From: Pseudoduganella armeniaca
Lineage (GTDB): Bacteria > Pseudomonadota > Gammaproteobacteria > Burkholderiales > Burkholderiaceae_D
Assembly: GCF_003028855.1 (NCBI RefSeq)
Contig: NZ_CP028324.1
Coordinates: forward strand, 186,001 to 250,000
Direction of reading: 5' to 3'
Length of the DNA: 64,000 bases
A model generated the notes under the pieces. It saw only the letters and a list, made by a program, of their open reading frames with translations, ran no database searches and was not told where the DNA came from. Position numbers and translations under genes: made by a program. Positions 37,011 through 46,521 of the stretch are shown one piece after another (the first letter of the stretch is position 1; each line of letters starts with the position of its first letter).

Positions 37011-37186
37011 GTCGTATTGAGACGGTTCAAAAACAGCAACACGCAATATTATCCGCCAACAGGGTTTTTGTGTTTGTGAAAGTTCTAACTTAGTGGGGCG
37101 TGGCACAGTCCTTTTCCGGTGTCAAGACTGGCGCCGCCACATGGAGCGGGTATCATTCCGCGCTTGTCTGCCTGGAAAGTGATCAC

Positions 37187-39535
<2,349 letters not shown>

Positions 39536-39537
39536 CG

Positions 39538-40077
39538 TTATAACGGCTGCATGCGCTCGAGCGACCGCAGTTTCGCTCTCAGGCGCAAGTAGCCGTAGCC
39601 GTTGAACAGCACCGCGGCCGCGGCCAGCGGGAGCAAGCCGGGCGCCAGCCAAGGCAGCTCCTCCGAGCGGTACAGCGTGGCGGCGGCGTTCAGCATGAAC
39701 GGCAGCTGTGGCAGGGAGCACAACAACAGCAACGACATCATGCGCCGGTACTTTTGCGCCCGCGACGGCGCGTCCGTGAAGATTTCGGGCGTGCCCGGCG
39801 CGTCGCTGCGCCAGAAGTACCAGGTGGACCATTGGGCGGCCATGCGCCAGCCCGCGTCCGTCATCAGCTGAAGGTAGTCGATGTCCAGGCCCTTGCGGTA
39901 GTCGGCGATGTCGATCCGGTAGGTGGACGGCTTCGGCGCGCCGCGCCGGAACGTGAACAGCCCGGCCCAGCTGACCTTTTCCAGGTGCAGTCCCTGCCGC
40001 GCCATGTCTTCCAGCCAGCGCTCGATGCGGTCGTCGTTCCACAAGGCCGTCAGGTTCCATTTGCGTACCACGCTCAC
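39538..40077 (-). CDS. DUF2812 membrane protein, PadR partner
   Basis: A 179-aa protein with an N-terminal DUF2812 region (VVRKWNLTALWNDDRIERWLEDMARQGLHL, then TYRIDIADYRKG) and two C-terminal membrane segments (LLLLCSLPQLPFMLNA; LLPLAAAAVLFNGYGYL). The start is GTG at 40077: AAGGAG lies 7 bases upstream within the end of padR, and the codon overlaps the padR stop (GTGA). DUF2812 proteins are often encoded with PadR regulators; function unknown. Confidence 0.85.
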   Translation of the reverse strand: MSVVRKWNLTALWNDDRIERWLEDMARQGLHLEKVSWAGLFTFRRGAPKPSTYRIDIADYRKGLDIDYLQLMTDAGWRMAAQWSTWYFWRSDAPGTPEIFTDAPSRAQKYRRMMSLLLLCSLPQLPFMLNAAATLYRSEELPWLAPGLLPLAAAAVLFNGYGYLRLRAKLRSLERMQPL

Positions 40078-40403
40078 GCCGCTTCTCCTTTGTTGTGTGC
40101 CATGACCGTCCGGCCGCACGTCACCATCGTCTCCAGCCGGGCCAGCTGGGCCGCCACGACGGCCCGGCCCAGCGCCGTCATCCGGTAATACTTGCGGCGC
40201 TCTTCCTCGCCAGCCTTTTCGATCAGCCCCTGCTTTTCCAGCGTCGCGAACGCGCCATACAGCGTGCCTGGACCGATGCGCACCTGCCCGCCGCTGGCGG
40301 CCTCGACCTGCTGCATGACGGCATAGCCGTGCGCCGGCGCATCCAGCGCCAGCAGCAGGTAATAGCTGGCCTCGGACAGCGGCAAGTAGCGGTTGACGTC
40401 CAT
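40074..40403 (-). CDS. PadR-family transcriptional regulator
   Basis: A 109-aa PadR winged-helix protein: LSEASYYLLLALDAPAHGYAVMQQV, IGPGTLYGAFATLEKQGLIEK and ERRKYYRMTALGRAV. The start at 40403 is supported by AGGAG upstream (AGGAGCTGCAATG). A 15-bp inverted repeat 16 bp upstream of the start is a strong candidate for its own operator. It is coupled to the DUF2812 gene by a 4-bp overlap. Confidence 0.95.
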   Translation of the reverse strand: MDVNRYLPLSEASYYLLLALDAPAHGYAVMQQVEAASGGQVRIGPGTLYGAFATLEKQGLIEKAGEEERRKYYRMTALGRAVVAAQLARLETMVTCGRTVMAHNKGEAA

Positions 40404-40418
40404 TGCAGCTCCTGTAGC

Positions 40419-40455
40419 GAGTCTCGCTATATCGCGTCTCGATATAGCGAGACTC
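40419..40455 (-). promoter_or_regulatory. Operator-like 15-bp inverted repeat upstream of padR
   Basis: GAGTCTCGCTATATC (40419-40433) and its perfect complement (40441-40455) are separated by GCGTCTC. The spacer repeats TCTCG, giving nested copies of TCTCG[C/A]TATA. It sits 16 bp upstream of the padR ATG, where an autorepressor operator or the promoter would be expected. Confidence 0.65.
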
Positions 40456-40559
40456 ATGATAGTGCATTGGCCCGGCCGCGTAAAGGGGCAGCCCGATGCA
40501 GCCTTGCGGCGATTGCCTGTAAAATGCGCCTATCCCAAATTTTTCTTTTCGAGGCAGCT

Positions 40560-40877
40560 ATGAGCGACGTACAAAACTGGATCAAGGAAACCGTGTCGAG
40601 CACCCCCGTGGTGCTGTTCATGAAAGGCACCGCCCAGTTCCCGCAATGCGGCTTTTCCGGCCGCGCGATCCAGATCCTGAAGGCTTGCGGCGTCGAGAAC
40701 ATCGCCACCGTGAACGTGCTGGACGATCCGGAAGTGCGTCAGGGCATCAAGGAATACTCGAACTGGCCGACCATCCCGCAGCTGTACGTGCGCGGCGAAT
40801 TCATCGGCGGCTCGGACATCATGAGCGAAATGTACGAATCGGGTGAACTGAAGGCCCTGCTGCAAAACAATGGCTGA
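40560..40877 (+). CDS. grxD: Monothiol glutaredoxin Grx4/GrxD
   Basis: A 105-aa CGFS glutaredoxin (CGFS at residues 30-33, in QFPQCGFSGRA) with WPTIPQLYVRGEFIGGSDI for glutathione binding. Such proteins carry [2Fe-2S] clusters and can pair with BolA proteins such as the one at 16112-16348. It overlaps ubiX by 8 bp. Confidence 0.98.
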   Translation: MSDVQNWIKETVSSTPVVLFMKGTAQFPQCGFSGRAIQILKACGVENIATVNVLDDPEVRQGIKEYSNWPTIPQLYVRGEFIGGSDIMSEMYESGELKALLQNNG

Positions 40878-41466
40878 CCGCCCGCGGCGGATCGTCATCG
40901 CCATCACGGGCGCCACGGGCGCCGTGTATGGCGTGCGACTGCTGCAAACCCTGCGGGCGCTGAACGCGCCCGGGGTACCCCGCATCGAAACGCACCTGGT
41001 GATTTCCGATGCCGCTGTCCTCACCCTGCATGAGGAAACCGGCATGGCCCGGCGCGACGTGGAAGCGCTGGCCGACATCGTTCACAAGCCCCACAACGTG
41101 GGCGCCACCATTGCCAGCGGCTCCTACCAGACCGATGCGATGGTGATCGCGCCCTGTTCGATGAAGACCTTGGCAGCCGTTGCCCATGGCCTGTCGGACA
41201 ACCTGATTGCCCGCGCCGCCGACGTGACGTTGAAGGAACGTCGCCGCCTGGTGCTGATGGTGCGTGAAACGCCGTTCAACCTGGCGCACCTGCGCAATAT
41301 GACGGCCGTCACCGAGATGGGCGGCATCGTCTTTCCGCCCTTACCCAGCTTTTATCACAAGCCACAAACGATCGACGACATCGTCGACCATACCGTCGCG
41401 CGGGTCGTCGACCTGCTGGGGCTCGAGCAGCCTGCTGCCCCCCGCTGGAACGGCCTGAACGGCTGA
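40870..41466 (+). CDS. ubiX: Flavin prenyltransferase UbiX
   Basis: A 198-aa homo-oligomeric flavoprotein that prenylates FMN to make the cofactor of the UbiD decarboxylase (ubiquinone synthesis). Motifs: AITGATGAVYGVRLL, APCSMKTLAAVAHGLSDNL, RRRLVLMVRETPFN and PPLPSFYHKPQT. It overlaps grxD, implying joint expression. Confidence 0.97.
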   Translation: MADRPRRIVIAITGATGAVYGVRLLQTLRALNAPGVPRIETHLVISDAAVLTLHEETGMARRDVEALADIVHKPHNVGATIASGSYQTDAMVIAPCSMKTLAAVAHGLSDNLIARAADVTLKERRRLVLMVRETPFNLAHLRNMTAVTEMGGIVFPPLPSFYHKPQTIDDIVDHTVARVVDLLGLEQPAAPRWNGLNG

Positions 41467-41579
41467 ACGGGCCAGCGCCCGCAATCCAATGCCGACCGCT
41501 GCCGGTTCGACACAGCCGACCGGCGTCGTGCTATCCTGGTCTCTGGTATCAATTTGGTATCATTTGAACGGAGATTGGT

Positions 41580-42800
41580 ATGCGTTTCGGTATCGCAAGT
41601 ACGGCAGCTCTGTTGTTGATGATATGTACGGCCATGGCGCGCTCGGCACCGTTGTCCGTGCAGACCTGGCCTCTCGCTACGGTCCAGCCCGACAGCGCCA
41701 ACGACGATGACCTGAAACCGTTCGCGGACGCCATCGGCACGGCCCGCGTCGTGGCCCTGGCAGAGCAAACGCACGGCGGCAGCGAGGAATTCCTGCTTAA
41801 AACCCGTCTGCTGAAGTATCTGCACGAAAAGATGGGATTCGACGTGTTGTTGCTGGAAAGCGGCTTTTACGAGATGGGCCGTTTGGCCGAGCGCGCAGTG
41901 CAGGGCGAGAAGTTCGATGACATGGCGCCTGGCAATGTGTTCTTCATGTATGCAAAAAGTGCGGAAGGTCGCGGCATGCTGCAGTACCTGGACCGGCAGC
42001 GCGCGCTGGGCAAGCCCATGCTCGTGGCCGGTATCGACAGCCAGCATACCGGTGTCCTCAGCAATACCGAACTGCTGCCGCGCCTGCAGGCCTATCTGCG
42101 CCCGCGGGCGCCAGCGCTGGCGGCCGGGGCCGGGTGGGACGCCTATTCGCAGGCCGCGGCCCCCTTGTTCTCCCAGCAGCGCACCGCGCCGGACGCTGCC
42201 CTGCAGGATGCGTTCCGGCGCCACGGCGTCGCGCTGCAGGAAGCGCTGTGCGGCACGCCGGATGGCACGGTCGAAGGTCCTGGCTGGTGGTGCCGTATTG
42301 TCCGGAGCATCGATGCGCAAGCGAGCACGTACTGGAGCGGCATGCGTGATTACCAGCGCGACAACGCGATGGGCACCAACGCCATCTGGCTGGCGGAAAA
42401 TATGTTCCCAGGCAAAAAAGTGGTGGTCTGGGCGCACACGATCCACGTCGCGCGCGGCTTCCAGCGCGCCGCCGCTCAGTTGCAGGCGGGAGAGGTGATG
42501 CACCGCCACTGGGGCCCGGCCTACAAGGTGGTGCAATTGACTGCCGCGCACGGCGCCATCGTCGACTTCAACAACATGCGTACGCTGCCGCTGCCAAAGC
42601 CGGCCGCCGATTCGCTCGAGTACAGGCTGAGCCAGCGTGCCGAGCCCCTGCTGGGACTGACGGCACGGGCACCGCTAACGCTACCGCAACACAGCTTCGA
42701 CTATGGATTGGGGCTGACGGGCATGCCGGGACAGCTGGGGCGGAATTGGGACGTCCTGCTTTTCACACGCGAGATCCGACCGGTGCGCATGACGCGCTGA
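41580..42800 (+). CDS. Secreted erythromycin-esterase-family protein
   Basis: A 406-aa protein of the Ere/succinoglycan-biosynthesis-linked esterase family. It has an N-terminal signal peptide (MRFGIASTAALLLMICTAMA), LAEQTHGGSEEF with E62 and H65, VLLLESGF, RDNAMGTNAIW and VVVWAHTIHVAR. Known members hydrolyse macrolide lactones, but most homologues have other or unknown substrates. Drug resistance is not implied by sequence. It converges with the XRE regulator, whose terminator lies in the 46-bp gap. Confidence 0.88.
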   Translation: MRFGIASTAALLLMICTAMARSAPLSVQTWPLATVQPDSANDDDLKPFADAIGTARVVALAEQTHGGSEEFLLKTRLLKYLHEKMGFDVLLLESGFYEMGRLAERAVQGEKFDDMAPGNVFFMYAKSAEGRGMLQYLDRQRALGKPMLVAGIDSQHTGVLSNTELLPRLQAYLRPRAPALAAGAGWDAYSQAAAPLFSQQRTAPDAALQDAFRRHGVALQEALCGTPDGTVEGPGWWCRIVRSIDAQASTYWSGMRDYQRDNAMGTNAIWLAENMFPGKKVVVWAHTIHVARGFQRAAAQLQAGEVMHRHWGPAYKVVQLTAAHGAIVDFNNMRTLPLPKPAADSLEYRLSQRAEPLLGLTARAPLTLPQHSFDYGLGLTGMPGQLGRNWDVLLFTREIRPVRMTR

Positions 42801-42811
42801 AGATGGCCGAG

Positions 42812-42839
42812 AAAAACGGCGGCAGCGCGGGGCGCTGCC
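42812..42839 (-). terminator. Intrinsic terminator of the XRE regulator gene
   Basis: On the minus strand the 8-bp stem GGCAGCGC/GCGCTGCC (42821-42828 with 42832-42839, 3-nt loop) is followed by GCCG and five T. It lies just beyond the regulator stop codon. Confidence 0.65.
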
Positions 42840-42846
42840 TTGCCGC

Positions 42847-43254
42847 TTATTTCTGGTAGTTGACCCGCACCAGCATGCGAATGAATTCGCGTGCGATCTG
42901 GCGGTGGTGCTCGTCCAGCCGTTGCAGGTCGGCGATCAGCTTGACATCGGCCGATTCGAAACGCGACAGGTTGCTGCCCGCCTCGCCGGACGGTGCCGCC
43001 ACTTCCGGTCCGCCAAAGCGCAGCCACTCGGCCGGCACGCCCAGCCATTGCGCGATCATGCGCAGTTTTTCCTGGGTAGGAATGGCTTCGCCCACCAGCC
43101 ATTTACGGGCCGCATGAACAGTGATCGGCCGTCCATCAAACCGGATATTGAATTCTCGCGCCAGCCGGGTTGGGCTGTCAGGAGAATAGTGAGCATTTTT
43201 CAATGCCTGCTGTAGCCGCTGGCTAAAGCTTTCGCGTTCATTCGAAGAATTCAT
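42847..43254 (-). CDS. XRE-like helix-turn-helix regulator
   Basis: A 135-aa protein with an N-terminal HTH of Cro/C1 type (residues about 11-75): TRLAREFNIRF, ITVHAARKWLVGEAIPTQEKLRMIAQWLGVPAEWLRFG. The remainder is helical (about 97-132). A perfect 8-bp inverted repeat 12 bp upstream of the start suggests autoregulation. No phage genes surround it, so a prophage origin is not supported. Target genes are unknown. Confidence 0.85.
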   Translation of the reverse strand: MNSSNERESFSQRLQQALKNAHYSPDSPTRLAREFNIRFDGRPITVHAARKWLVGEAIPTQEKLRMIAQWLGVPAEWLRFGGPEVAAPSGEAGSNLSRFESADVKLIADLQRLDEHHRQIAREFIRMLVRVNYQK

Positions 43255-43265
43255 AGTTGCACTAT

Positions 43266-43283
43266 TTCATGTCACGACATGAA
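43266..43283 (-). promoter_or_regulatory. Operator-like palindrome upstream of the XRE gene
   Basis: TTCATGTC (43266-43273) and GACATGAA (43276-43283) form a perfect inverted repeat with a 2-nt spacer, 11 bp upstream of the regulator start codon. The spacing and symmetry suit a dimeric HTH repressor. Confidence 0.55.
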
Positions 43284-43562
43284 TGTCAGTCTCAAGCGTG
43301 CTCAGACCGATTGTGACAAATCGACGCAGTTAAAAATTAACATTTTAACCTCCAATCGATCACAGTACCGACCTGCAAGCTAACTTGCAAGCTAAAACAG
43401 ACCCTTTAGGGGTCGCCTGTTTCATTGGCACAACGGACACATCCATTGTTGTTCTAGCAACTCCTTGGGCGACACGAAGTCAAGGGCGCCTGAAACTGCC
43501 CCTCGCTTACAAAAAACGCCAGCAAATATGCAGTGCTGAAGTGCAACGAAACCGCTACTTTG
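43284..43562. other. Non-coding gap with an imperfect terminator-like hairpin
   Basis: No gene is supported. AAACAGACCC (43395-43404) pairs with GGGT (43410-43413) and CTGTTT (43417-43422) across a 3-nt bulge; T-rich sequence follows on both strands. It may terminate the minus-strand MBL gene, 140 bp downstream of its stop. A direct repeat TGCAAGCTAA occurs just before it (about 43375-43394). Confidence 0.4.
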
Positions 43563-44618
43563 TCATTGAGCGGTACGAAAACGTATCATGCCGCCTGAGT
43601 CGCTTTCACGTCGCACGATTCCGTCGCGCCATAATTTGTGCAGGTGCGCCAGCGCTTCACCCAGCGCAAAGCTGAGCATGTGGGCGTCGAGAGGACGGCG
43701 GAACATGATGGGCACGATCTCGGCCGCCGTGCGTGCCTCGCGGCAGGCATCAACGACCTCTTCCAGGCGTGCCGCATGATGGTCGCGCAGCTGGCCGATG
43801 CGCGTATGCAGGCCACGAAACGCGCGACCGTGGGACGGCAGCACCAGCACGTCGTCCGGCAGGCCATGAAATTTGTTCAAGGAGTCCAGGTACTGCTGCA
43901 GCGGGTTGCCCTCCGGCTCGACGGCAAACACGGAGACGTTGGTCGAGATGCGTGGCAGCACCATGTCGCCCGACAGCAGCACGTTCAGCTCGGCGCAGTA
44001 CAGCGACGCATGCTCGGGCGAATGGCCGAAGCCCGTGATGACGCGCCAGCCGCGCCCGCCGATATCGACGACTTGGCCGTCCTGCAGGCGCTGGTAGCCC
44101 AGCGGCACCGATGGCACCAGCGTGGGATAGTAATTCTTGCGGCTGCGCATTTTCTCCAGCATCTCGGCATCCACCAGGCCGTGCCGCTCGAAATGCGGCA
44201 GTGCCGCGGTACCGTCCACGCCCGGCAGCGCGGCCGACATCATGCGCGCGAAGCCATATTCGCCGGTCGTCATTGCCAGCGGCGCCTGCCAGCGCGTGCA
44301 CAGCCAGTCGGCCAGTCCCACATGATCCGGATGGCAGTGCGTGGCCAGCACGCGCAGCAGCGGCTTGCCGCCGAACTGGCTGGCCATGATCGCCTCCCAG
44401 CCGGCGCGCGAGGCGTCGGTGGCCGCGCCGGCGTCCACCACCGTGTAGCCGGCCACGCCGTCGATGACGTCGTCCAGCAACCACAGGTTGATGTGGTCGA
44501 GGGCGAACGGCAATGGCAGGCGCAACCAGCGCACGCCCGGGGCAACCTGCAGCGCGTCGCCCGGCGCGGGCACCTGGTCGGCCAATGGATAGTGGAGTTG
44601 GGATTCGAGTGGGTTCAT
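43563..44618 (-). CDS. Metallo-beta-lactamase-fold hydrolase
   Basis: A 351-aa MBL-fold protein with the zinc motif HCHPDH (H94, H96, D98, H99), a later GHSPEHASLYC and LSGDMVLP, and a C-terminal winged-helix-like domain ending HLHKLWRDG. Substrate not predictable. It is divergent from liuR, and the LiuR-type palindrome 44661-44675 lies in the 85-bp gap, so it may belong to the same regulon as the acyl-CoA genes. Confidence 0.9.
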   Translation of the reverse strand: MNPLESQLHYPLADQVPAPGDALQVAPGVRWLRLPLPFALDHINLWLLDDVIDGVAGYTVVDAGAATDASRAGWEAIMASQFGGKPLLRVLATHCHPDHVGLADWLCTRWQAPLAMTTGEYGFARMMSAALPGVDGTAALPHFERHGLVDAEMLEKMRSRKNYYPTLVPSVPLGYQRLQDGQVVDIGGRGWRVITGFGHSPEHASLYCAELNVLLSGDMVLPRISTNVSVFAVEPEGNPLQQYLDSLNKFHGLPDDVLVLPSHGRAFRGLHTRIGQLRDHHAARLEEVVDACREARTAAEIVPIMFRRPLDAHMLSFALGEALAHLHKLWRDGIVRRESDSGGMIRFRTAQ

Positions 44619-44660
44619 CGGCGTTCTTTCCTGGCGCCCGGCAGTGGGGCTACAATGCAG

Positions 44661-44675
44661 TTTACGTTACGTAAA
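44661..44675. promoter_or_regulatory. LiuR-type operator between MBL and liuR genes
   Basis: TTTACGTTACGTAAA is a perfect 7-1-7 palindrome in the divergent gap. It resembles the operators reported for LiuR-family regulators of branched-chain amino acid breakdown and would cover both promoters. Confidence 0.65.
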
Positions 44676-44703
44676 CGGAAACCTCGATTTGCCATTGTAA
44701 GCC

Positions 44704-45102
44704 ATGCCGACCTATACCATCACCGAACTGGCGCGCGAGTTCGACATCACGCCGCGCGCCATCCGCTTCTACGAAGACCAGGGGCTGCTGAGCCCGTCCC
44801 GCGAGGGCGCTGGCGGCCGCAACCGCGTCTACACGCCGCGCGACCGCACCCGCCTGAAGCTGACGTTGCGCGGCAAGCGCCTCGGCCTGTCGCTGTCCGA
44901 GATCAAGAGCCTGGTCGACATGTACGAGTCGCCCAAGGACACCGAGGCGCAGATGCACCGTTTCCTCACCGTGCTGGCGCAGCACCGCGAAACGCTGGAA
45001 CAGCAGCGCGAGGACATCGAAATGTCGCTGTCGGAAATTACCGCGCACGAGGAGGAATGCAAGCGCCTGCTGGCCGAACGCCAGGGGGCGCCGGCAAAGT
45101 AA
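44704..45102 (+). CDS. liuR: MerR-family regulator LiuR
   Basis: A 132-aa MerR protein: winged HTH TITELAREFDITPRAIRFYEDQGLL with KLTLRGKRLGLSLSEIKSLVDMYE and a coiled-coil dimer helix, no metal-binding Cys set. LiuR homologues control leucine/isovalerate degradation. The palindromic TTTACGT boxes before it and before the isovaleryl-CoA dehydrogenase support this role. Confidence 0.85.
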   Translation: MPTYTITELAREFDITPRAIRFYEDQGLLSPSREGAGGRNRVYTPRDRTRLKLTLRGKRLGLSLSEIKSLVDMYESPKDTEAQMHRFLTVLAQHRETLEQQREDIEMSLSEITAHEEECKRLLAERQGAPAK

Positions 45103-45113
45103 GGCCAGCCTGC

Positions 45114-45134
45114 TTTACGTTTACGTTAACGTCA
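45114..45134 (+). promoter_or_regulatory. LiuR-type boxes upstream of isovaleryl-CoA dehydrogenase
   Basis: TTTACGT (45114-45120) is directly followed by TTACGTTAACGTCA, which contains the palindrome ACGTTAACGT (45123-45132). It lies about 55 bp before the dehydrogenase ATG and shares the half-site ACGT/TTACGT with the box at 44661. Confidence 0.6.
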
Positions 45135-45186
45135 CATCGGCGTATGATTTGCGATCTATAACTATTTTCCAGAAGACGAGGAAGAC

Positions 45187-46371
45187 ATGCTCCATCTCCC
45201 AGGCCTGACCTTTGACCACGGCGAGGACATCGCCGCCCTGCGCGAAGCCGTCCAGCAGTTCGCGGCAGCGGAAATCGCCCCGCGCGCGGCCGAGATCGAC
45301 CGCAGCGACCAGTTCCCGATGGACCTGTGGCGCAAGATGGGCGAACTCGGCGTGCTGGGCATCACCGTGGGCGAGGAATATGGCGGCGCCAACATGGGCT
45401 ACCTGGCGCACATCGTCGCGATGGAAGAGATTTCGCGGGCATCGGCTTCCGTCGGCCTGTCGTATGGCGCGCATTCGAATCTGTGCGTCAACCAGATCAA
45501 GCGCAACGGCACGGAAGAGCAGAAGCGCAAGTACCTGCCGAAGCTGATCTCGGGCGAGCACGTGGGCGCGCTGGCCATGTCCGAGCCGAACGCCGGTTCC
45601 GACGTGGTCAGCATGAAGCTGCGCGCCGACTTCAAGGGCGACCGCTGGGTGCTGAACGGCACCAAGATGTGGATCACCAACGGTCCGGATGCGGACACCT
45701 TGGTCGTCTACGCCAAGAGCGACCTGGAGGCGGGCCCGCGCGGCATGACGGCGTTCCTGATCGAGAAGGGTTTCAAAGGTTTCTCGATCGCGCAGAAGCT
45801 GGACAAGCTGGGCATGCGCGGCTCCCACACCGGCGAGCTGGTGTTCGAGGATTGCGAAGTGCCGGCCGAGAACGTGCTGGGCGGCGAGGGCAAGGGCGTC
45901 AACGTGCTGATGTCGGGCCTGGACTTCGAGCGTACCGTGCTGTCCGGCGGCCCGCTGGGCATCATGCAGGCCTGCATGGACGTGGTCGTGCCGTACGTGC
46001 ACGACCGCAAGCAGTTCGGCCAGCCGATCGGCGAATTCCAGCTGATGCAGGGCAAGCTGGCGGACATGTACTCGACGATGATGGCCTGCAAGGCCTACGT
46101 CTACGCCGTCGGCCAGGCCTGCGACCGCGCCACCACGCCGGAACAGGTACGCGCGCTGCGCAAGGACGCCGCCGGCGCCATCCTGTACAGCGCCGAGAAG
46201 GCCACGTGGATGGCGGGCGAAGCGATCCAGACGCTGGGCGGCAACGGCTACATCAACGAGTACCCGGTCGGCCGCCTGTGGCGCGACGCCAAGCTGTACG
46301 AGATCGGCGCCGGCACCAGCGAAATCCGCCGCATGCTGATCGGCCGTGAATTGTTCGCGGAAACCAAGTAA
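45187..46371 (+). CDS. liuA: Isovaleryl-CoA dehydrogenase
   Basis: A 394-aa acyl-CoA dehydrogenase. The isovaleryl type is shown by the catalytic Glu placed in GLDFERTVLSGGPLG, and by absence of Glu in the usual later position (YEIGAGTSEIRR). FAD and substrate contacts AMSEPNAGSDVVS and WITNGPDAD are present. It oxidises isovaleryl-CoA in leucine breakdown. LiuR boxes lie upstream. The next gene is aceK after a 150-bp gap with two 39-bp repeats; the other liu genes are not adjacent. Confidence 0.93.
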   Translation: MLHLPGLTFDHGEDIAALREAVQQFAAAEIAPRAAEIDRSDQFPMDLWRKMGELGVLGITVGEEYGGANMGYLAHIVAMEEISRASASVGLSYGAHSNLCVNQIKRNGTEEQKRKYLPKLISGEHVGALAMSEPNAGSDVVSMKLRADFKGDRWVLNGTKMWITNGPDADTLVVYAKSDLEAGPRGMTAFLIEKGFKGFSIAQKLDKLGMRGSHTGELVFEDCEVPAENVLGGEGKGVNVLMSGLDFERTVLSGGPLGIMQACMDVVVPYVHDRKQFGQPIGEFQLMQGKLADMYSTMMACKAYVYAVGQACDRATTPEQVRALRKDAAGAILYSAEKATWMAGEAIQTLGGNGYINEYPVGRLWRDAKLYEIGAGTSEIRRMLIGRELFAETK

Positions 46372-46393
46372 GCTGGACATTTACAGCCGAGGC

Positions 46394-46496
46394 CGTGTCC
46401 CACCGCGGTGTCAGTCACCAAAGTGAGACACGAGCCCGGCCATAGCACTGTCGAGCCCGTGTCCCGTTTTAGTGACTGACCCCGCGGTGGGACACG
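46394..46496. repeat. Inverted pair of 39-bp repeats E1 and E2
   Basis: E1 (46394-46432) and E2 (46458-46496) are reverse-complement copies with a few mismatches and a 25-bp spacer. E2 ends in perfect 8-bp inverted repeats CGTGTCCC...GGGACACG; E1 has one degenerate end (TGAGACACG). Shared interior: ACCGCGG and GTCAGTCAC. A third copy lies at 50217-50255. Confidence 0.85.
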
Positions 46497-46521
46497 AACT
46501 CGGCAGTCCCGCGCGAGAAAG

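Noticed and set aside
41580..42800. Calling the esterase-family protein a macrolide-resistance gene
   Set aside because: Family membership alone does not show macrolide activity; there is no mobile or resistance context.
42847..43254. Prophage remnant suggested by the repressor-like gene
   Set aside because: No integrase, structural genes or attachment repeats nearby.
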